Positions 6,103-9,505 of a DNA stretch of 9,505 bases are shown one piece after another. The first letter of the stretch is position 1. Every line of letters starts with the position of its first letter. The DNA lies in the NCBI GenBank assembly GCA_013139755.1, contig WTAG01000349.1, positions 1-9,505 on the forward strand. Reading direction: 5' to 3'. The position numbers and the translations under genes were made by a program. The DNA is from Methylomarinum sp. (GTDB lineage Bacteria > Pseudomonadota > Gammaproteobacteria > Methylococcales > Methylomonadaceae). The notes beneath the pieces are model-generated. The model saw nothing but the letters and a program-made list of their open reading frames with translations. It had not been told where the DNA came from and did not search any database.

Positions 6103-6867
6103 ATGCCAAAATTCACCGCCAACTTAAGTTTACTCTTTACCGAACTGGATTTAATAGACCGTTTTAAAGCCGCAAAACAAGCGGGCTTTGATGCTGTTGA
6201 AATTCAGTTTCCTTACGCCCTCCCCGCTCAACAAATAAAACAGGTTTTATCAGACAATCAACTGAAACTGGTGTTATTTAATATTGCTGCCGATGATTTA
6301 TTACAAGGTGGCGAGGGATTAGCGGCCGTTCCTGAAAAACAAACGTTATTCCTAGCAGCGTTACAACAATGCAAAACCTATGCAGAAATACTACAACCTG
6401 AAGCCATTAATGTTTTACCCGGGCGATGTATTGATAAATCAAGAACAGCCGACTATTTAACAACCTTCACTAAAAATCTATCACTCGCCCTAGACACCTT
6501 CTCACCTATGGGTATCAAAACTGTTTTTGAAGCAATTAACACCATTGATATGCCAGACTTTATTATTCACAGCAGCCAGCAAATGTTAAACATCGTAAAC
6601 CACTTCAATCATCCGCTGTTATTAATGCAATACGATATTTATCACATGCAAATGATGAATGAACAAATGATTCCATTTATCAAACAATACGCCGATAAAA
6701 TAGGTCATATTCAATTTGCTGATGTACCGGGACGTGGGCAACCTGGGACTGGGGTAATTGACTTTAAAAAGCTATTTACTGCAATTGATCAGTCTGATTA
6801 TGATGGCTGGGTTGGGGCTGAGTATCGGCCTGTTGGCGAGCCTGAGCTAAGTCTTGGTTGGATGTGA
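6103..6867 (+). CDS. hyi: Hydroxypyruvate isomerase (xylose-isomerase-like TIM barrel)
   Basis: A 254-residue protein, near the 258 of the Escherichia coli enzyme, interconverting hydroxypyruvate and tartronate semialdehyde in the cytosol. The N-terminus MPKFTANLSLLFTE matches the family start (RFSANLSMLF type). FEAIN (142-146) carries a likely metal/catalytic Glu143. QYDIYHMQ (176-183) carries Asp178. KIGHIQFADVPGRGQPGTG (199-217) is the signature loop. DYDGWVGAEYRP (232-243) carries Glu240. ATG 6103 is preferred because an in-frame TTG at 6055 would add 16 residues encoded by the palindromic repeat. The C-terminus ends LGWM, a few residues earlier than usual. It lies 90 bp after glxR and probably shares its transcript. 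A strong terminator lies 216 bp downstream. Confidence 0.92.
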   Translation: MPKFTANLSLLFTELDLIDRFKAAKQAGFDAVEIQFPYALPAQQIKQVLSDNQLKLVLFNIAADDLLQGGEGLAAVPEKQTLFLAALQQCKTYAEILQPEAINVLPGRCIDKSRTADYLTTFTKNLSLALDTFSPMGIKTVFEAINTIDMPDFIIHSSQQMLNIVNHFNHPLLLMQYDIYHMQMMNEQMIPFIKQYADKIGHIQFADVPGRGQPGTGVIDFKKLFTAIDQSDYDGWVGAEYRPVGEPELSLGWM

Positions 6868-7083
6868 GTTTTGTCTATACCAGAACATCTTATATTTAAC
6901 TCCTCGATTGATTAGATTGGCTTTAGCTTCACAAGTTGGCATAAGATAATGGTTAGAGTGTAATATGCGCTTAACTTGATAAGCCTTACCAAAAATAAGC
7001 CACATAAAAAACAGAGACCTTAATAAAGTTTAGATTCATGAACTCTGATCAGCAAAAGCTCTCTCACCTTCCTATCAGGCAAA
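6868..7083. other. Convergent intergenic stretch without a supported gene
   Basis: The gap between hyi and the convergent repeat-protein gene runs from 6868 to 7174. Up to the terminator at 7084 I see no repeat, RNA gene or convincing coding sequence. A 52-codon minus-strand frame (7005-6847) is open but lacks a good ribosome site and overlaps the hyi 3' end, so it is not called. Confidence 0.6.
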
Positions 7084-7110
7084 AAAAATGCTGCATAAAG
7101 CAGCATTTTT
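7084..7110. terminator. Strong intrinsic terminator, bidirectional
   Basis: AAAAATGCTGC (7084-7094) and GCAGCATTTTT (7100-7110) are perfect 11-bp arms around a 5-nt ATAAA loop, with further A residues on the left side. The GC-rich core with a T-run in both directions would end the plus-strand glxR-hyi transcript and the minus-strand repeat-protein transcript, whose stop codon is 65 bp away. Confidence 0.88.
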
Positions 7111-7123
7111 CAAAAATATTTAA

Positions 7124-7154
7124 CTCGAAATCTTATTTAAAATAAAACTTCGAG
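7124..7154. repeat. Short AT-rich inverted repeat between terminator and stop codon
   Basis: CTCGAA (7124-7129) pairs with TTCGAG (7149-7154), and TTATTT pairs with AAATAA inside it. The hairpin is weak and lies just 3' of the repeat-protein gene on the minus strand. It may be an auxiliary 3' structure. Confidence 0.4.
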
Positions 7155-7174
7155 CTTAATCTAGCACTCTAAAA

Positions 7175-8818
7175 TTAACCCGCAGCACTCAATAAATACC
7201 TTTCGACACCAGTTGCATTAGCTATCGCTTTTTCTTTTGCCAAAACTGTTTGTCTTTCCATATATTTATCAACACCTGACAGCTCAACTACTTTTTCTTC
7301 TGCCTCTGGCTTTGATCTCAAATACCTATCAACCCCTGTCACAACCGCTACCTCAACTTCCTCAGTAGCAACGTCAACATCCTCAACAGAAACAAGTTCT
7401 TCAGAAACCTGTTCACTTACAAACACTTGTTTTTCTTGCTGGCTAGCCAAGTATTTTTCAACACCTGATACAGCTGAATTTCTAGCAACAACAGCTTGTT
7501 CCTCCAAATACATATCGACCCCTGTAGAAACATGCACCTCTTTTACAGTTTCCACACGATCATCTAAATATTGAGCAACGCCTGTAGGTTTTGACTCCCT
7601 ATCTAAAACAGCCTTTTCTTGTACATACTTATCGACACTAGACTGTCCAGCCTCATGTCCTGCAGGGATAAACTCACCTTCCAGACATTTTTCAACAACT
7701 GTTGCAGCCGCATCTACAGCCGACTTAACTCTGGCCAAATATTTTGCAACACCGCTTACTGCTGGCTTATGCTTATCTGCAATTGTTTTTTGAGAGACAT
7801 ATTTCGCAACACCACTGACCACGGGTGCCATTTTTTCAGCATTCAGCTGTTTTTGTAAATACTTCTCTACGCCACTTACTGCCGGAACAGACTTAGCAGC
7901 AATAGCTTGATTTACTAAATATCTCTCCACACTACTTACAGGGACTTTTTTACTCGTTTCCACAAGCTTATTAGCCAAATATTTTGTAACCCCTGTTACC
8001 GCAGGCTTATCTTTAGCCAAAACCGCCTGCCGTTTTACATAAAGAGCAACAGCACTTAAGTCTTTATCGTCGTCAGCATCAAGCTCAAGCATACTTACAG
8101 CAATTCTTGCCTTACTTTCTGCAACTTTACTTGCTTCAGCATCAGCCAATGCTTTTTCCTCTGCAAGAATAGCTTGTTCTTTTACATATTTTTCCACGAT
8201 ATCTGCAGCCGCTTTTTTCCGTACATCTAATTCTTTCTCTAACTGATATTTTTCAACTCCAGTCACATCAAATCTCACTCTGGAAGCCAGCACTTTCTTT
8301 GCAACATATTTTTCAACACTAGTTGATACAGTAGAGAAATCTTGTTTTGCCACATATTCTGCAACACTACTTTTTACTGGTACTTCATTTTCTGAGGCTG
8401 ATTGTTTACGCAAATACTTATCAACACTACTTTTACTTTGTATTTTTTTACCAGATACCAATTGATTTGCCAGGTATTTAGCAACGCCACTTGCCGCTAC
8501 GTCATCCTGTCCTCTCACATACCTAGCAACACCAGTAACAATATTATCTTCATTTGTTTCAAGATATTTTGCCACACCTGTCTTCTGAGGTTTTGTTTGC
8601 AGATATTTCTCTACGCCTGACGGACCTTTATAAACTGGCACCCTAACTTCTTGCCGCCCAAGATATTTATCAACTCCAGAAACAACTGGCATATTATTTA
8701 CATACTTAGCAACGCCAGACATACCTTCTGAATCGTCTAAATATACTGGGTCTGCGCTTACGTCCATACCAGAGCGCTTATCAGATAAGAACGGCAACGC
8801 CGCCAAAAAACCATTCAT
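7175..8818 (-). CDS. Tandem-repeat protein with about 25 [S/T]GVxKYL motifs, function unknown
   Basis: A 547-residue protein I do not recognise. A short lead (MNGFLAALPFLSDKRSG, to about residue 33) is followed by about 25 copies of a ten-residue motif, [S/T]-[G/S]-V-[A/E/D]-K/R-Y-[L/V]-x-x-[Q/K]. The copies begin at residues 34, 47, 67, 80, 95, 110, 130, 150, 166, 186, 206, 255, 275, 295, 315, 335, 355, 373, 393, 412, 432, 451, 494, 514 and 536. Spacing is exactly 20 for many pairs (255 to 355 unbroken) and 13-22 elsewhere. Two longer gaps (206-255, 451-494) hold Ala/Glu- or Val/Glu-rich sequence. Linkers are charged and rich in Ala, Lys, Glu, Val and Pro. Val, Tyr and Leu would face one side of a short helix. 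There is no signal peptide, membrane span or enzymatic motif, and a single Cys replaces Tyr in one copy. A multivalent cytoplasmic scaffold is inferred. ATG 8818 follows GAGGAA; the GTG at 8833 overlaps that site. Confidence 0.85.
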   Translation of the reverse strand: MNGFLAALPFLSDKRSGMDVSADPVYLDDSEGMSGVAKYVNNMPVVSGVDKYLGRQEVRVPVYKGPSGVEKYLQTKPQKTGVAKYLETNEDNIVTGVARYVRGQDDVAASGVAKYLANQLVSGKKIQSKSSVDKYLRKQSASENEVPVKSSVAEYVAKQDFSTVSTSVEKYVAKKVLASRVRFDVTGVEKYQLEKELDVRKKAAADIVEKYVKEQAILAEEKALADAEASKVAESKARIAVSMLELDADDDKDLSAVALYVKRQAVLAKDKPAVTGVTKYLANKLVETSKKVPVSSVERYLVNQAIAAKSVPAVSGVEKYLQKQLNAEKMAPVVSGVAKYVSQKTIADKHKPAVSGVAKYLARVKSAVDAAATVVEKCLEGEFIPAGHEAGQSSVDKYVQEKAVLDRESKPTGVAQYLDDRVETVKEVHVSTGVDMYLEEQAVVARNSAVSGVEKYLASQQEKQVFVSEQVSEELVSVEDVDVATEEVEVAVVTGVDRYLRSKPEAEEKVVELSGVDKYMERQTVLAKEKAIANATGVERYLLSAAG

Positions 8819-8825
8819 CGAATTA

Positions 8826-8831
8826 TTCCTC
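8826..8831 (-). promoter_or_regulatory. Shine-Dalgarno site fixing the start of the repeat protein
   Basis: The minus strand reads GAGGAA, 7 nt before ATG 8818. The alternative in-frame GTG at 8833 lies partly within this site and has no site of its own. Confidence 0.72.
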
Positions 8832-8862
8832 ACTATATTATTATTTTGGAATCAGATTGATC

Positions 8863-8902
8863 CTTGTAAATAACACACTAGCTTTAGAGCATTATTTACA
8901 AG
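8863..8902. promoter_or_regulatory. Perfect 11-bp inverted repeat in the leader of the repeat-protein gene
   Basis: CTTGTAAATAA (8863-8873) and TTATTTACAAG (8892-8902) are exact reverse complements separated by 18 nt, about 45-84 bp before the start codon at 8818. As DNA it could be an operator for a dimeric regulator. As RNA it could be a leader hairpin. The absence of a T-run argues against a terminator. Confidence 0.55.
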
Positions 8903-8934
8903 AAACAGCCTCTTCTTAGGAGTCTTCTTAAATA

Positions 8935-8962
8935 CTGGGTATCTACAAAAGTAAATACCCAG
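8935..8962 (-). terminator. Hairpin after the transketolase gene, possible weak terminator
   Basis: CTGGGTAT (8935-8942) pairs with ATACCCAG (8955-8962), extended by TAC/GTA after a one-base mismatch, with a 4-nt loop. It starts 22 bp after the transketolase stop. On the minus strand the following bases are TATTTAAG rather than a clean T-run, so termination may be partial and the repeat-protein gene might be read through. Confidence 0.5.
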
Positions 8963-8983
8963 CATCGAATCAGAACGTGTTTC

Positions 8984-9505
8984 TTACAGAACGTCGTTAA
9001 CGTTCTTAACTACATTCTCAACAGTAAAACCAAAGTGTTTCATCACTTCGCCACCCGGTGCTGATTCGCCGAATGTGTCGATACCTACTACGGCACCTTC
9101 TAAGCCTACATATTTGCGCCAGTAGTCTGTGACACCCGCTTCAACCGCTACTCTTACTACACCCGGTGTTAGGATGCTGTCTTTGTAGGCTTGATCTTGA
9201 CGATCAAATACATTGGTTGATGGCATTGATACTACTCGTACTGGTGTACCTGCAGCTTGTAGCTCTGCTTGTGCTTTTATCGCTAGATCAACTTCTGACC
9301 CTGTTGCAATAATGACGGCTTTCGCTGTACCTTGTGCTTCAGAGATGACATATGCACCTTTTTTGATTGCAGCTATTTGATCATCTGTACGTTCGATGAA
9401 TGGTAGACCTTGACGGCTTAATACTAAGCTTGTTGGTCCGTCCATACGTTCTACACCCATGACCCAAGAAACAGCTGTTTCTGTGCTGTCTGCTGGACGC
9501 CATAC
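8984..9505 (-). CDS. tkt: Transketolase, C-terminal part (5' end outside the window)
   Basis: The frame is open from the right edge to TAA at 8984, giving 173 residues of the C-terminal region. The first visible residues, VWRPADSTETAVSW, match the bacterial transketolase 'VWRPxD...SAVAW' segment, followed by GPTSLVLSRQGLPF. The last domain includes VIIATGSEVDLAI, VRVVSMPSTNVFDRQ, RVAVEAG, WRKYVG and GIDTFGESAPGGEVMKHFGFT, with the ESAPG loop before the terminal helix. The thiamine-binding N-terminal and pyrimidine domains lie beyond the edge. The enzyme moves two-carbon ketol units between sugar phosphates in the pentose phosphate, Calvin or ribulose monophosphate cycles. An internal Met at 9460 is not the start. 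It lies 165 bp upstream of the repeat-protein gene on the same strand. Confidence 0.95.
   Translation of the reverse strand, partial: VWRPADSTETAVSWVMGVERMDGPTSLVLSRQGLPFIERTDDQIAAIKKGAYVISEAQGTAKAVIIATGSEVDLAIKAQAELQAAGTPVRVVSMPSTNVFDRQDQAYKDSILTPGVVRVAVEAGVTDYWRKYVGLEGAVVGIDTFGESAPGGEVMKHFGFTVENVVKNVNDVL

Noticed and set aside
6847..7005. 52-codon minus-strand frame (MWLIFGKAYQ...)
   Set aside because: No ribosome site at proper distance, overlap with the hyi 3' end, no recognisable family, and a length easily reached by chance.
7619..8620. Plus-strand frames of 79 and 72 codons opposite the repeat-protein gene
   Set aside because: They are antisense to the GVxKYL repeats and derive from their biased composition.
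7175..8818. CRISPR-like or DNA-level tandem array
   Set aside because: The periodicity is in the protein. The underlying DNA copies are diverged and in frame, with no conserved direct repeat and unique spacers.

Overview
The window reads as chromosomal DNA of a fairly AT-rich gammaproteobacterium. The protein families (class I transketolase, hydroxypyruvate isomerase beside a tartronate-semialdehyde-type reductase, secreted gamma-glutamyltranspeptidase, DUF192 protein, autotransporter-type barrel) and the dispersed GATGGGC/GCCCATC repeats would suit a methanotroph-like or Thiotrichales-like lineage. That placement is only an impression. No RNA gene, CRISPR array or complete insertion sequence was seen.

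Left part (1-4746), all minus strand. In transcription order: gamma-glutamyltranspeptidase, Sfp-type phosphopantetheinyl transferase, a lipoprotein alpha/beta-hydrolase overlapping it by 4 bp, a secreted DUF192 protein, and an autotransporter-type outer-membrane barrel that runs off the left edge. The first four look like an ancestral operon. It has been split by a 136-bp miniature transposon (1388-1523) with 22-bp terminal inverted repeats beginning GTAAC and a perfect 8-bp target duplication. The insertion sits on the stop codon of the hydrolase gene, and the present TAA stop lies within the element end. A perfect 28-bp tandem duplication carrying a TATACT box lies in front of the barrel gene.

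Middle part (4747-7174). A 164-bp, fully palindromic MITE-like element occupies the divergent gap. It is followed on the plus strand by a GlxR-like reductase and hydroxypyruvate isomerase, which together would convert hydroxypyruvate through tartronate semialdehyde to D-glycerate. The two genes are separated by a head-to-head doublet of GATGGGC...GCCCATC palindromic repeats. A strong bidirectional-looking terminator (7084-7110) closes the unit against the convergent gene.

Right part (7175-9505), minus strand. The 3' part of a transketolase gene is followed by a 547-residue protein made almost wholly of about 25 copies of a ten-residue motif, [S/T]-G-V-x-K-Y-[L/V]-x-x-Q/K, often spaced exactly 20 residues apart. 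It has no signal peptide, membrane segment or recognised catalytic domain. I do not recognise the family. It is the most interesting item in the window and looks like a multivalent cytoplasmic scaffold or linker protein.
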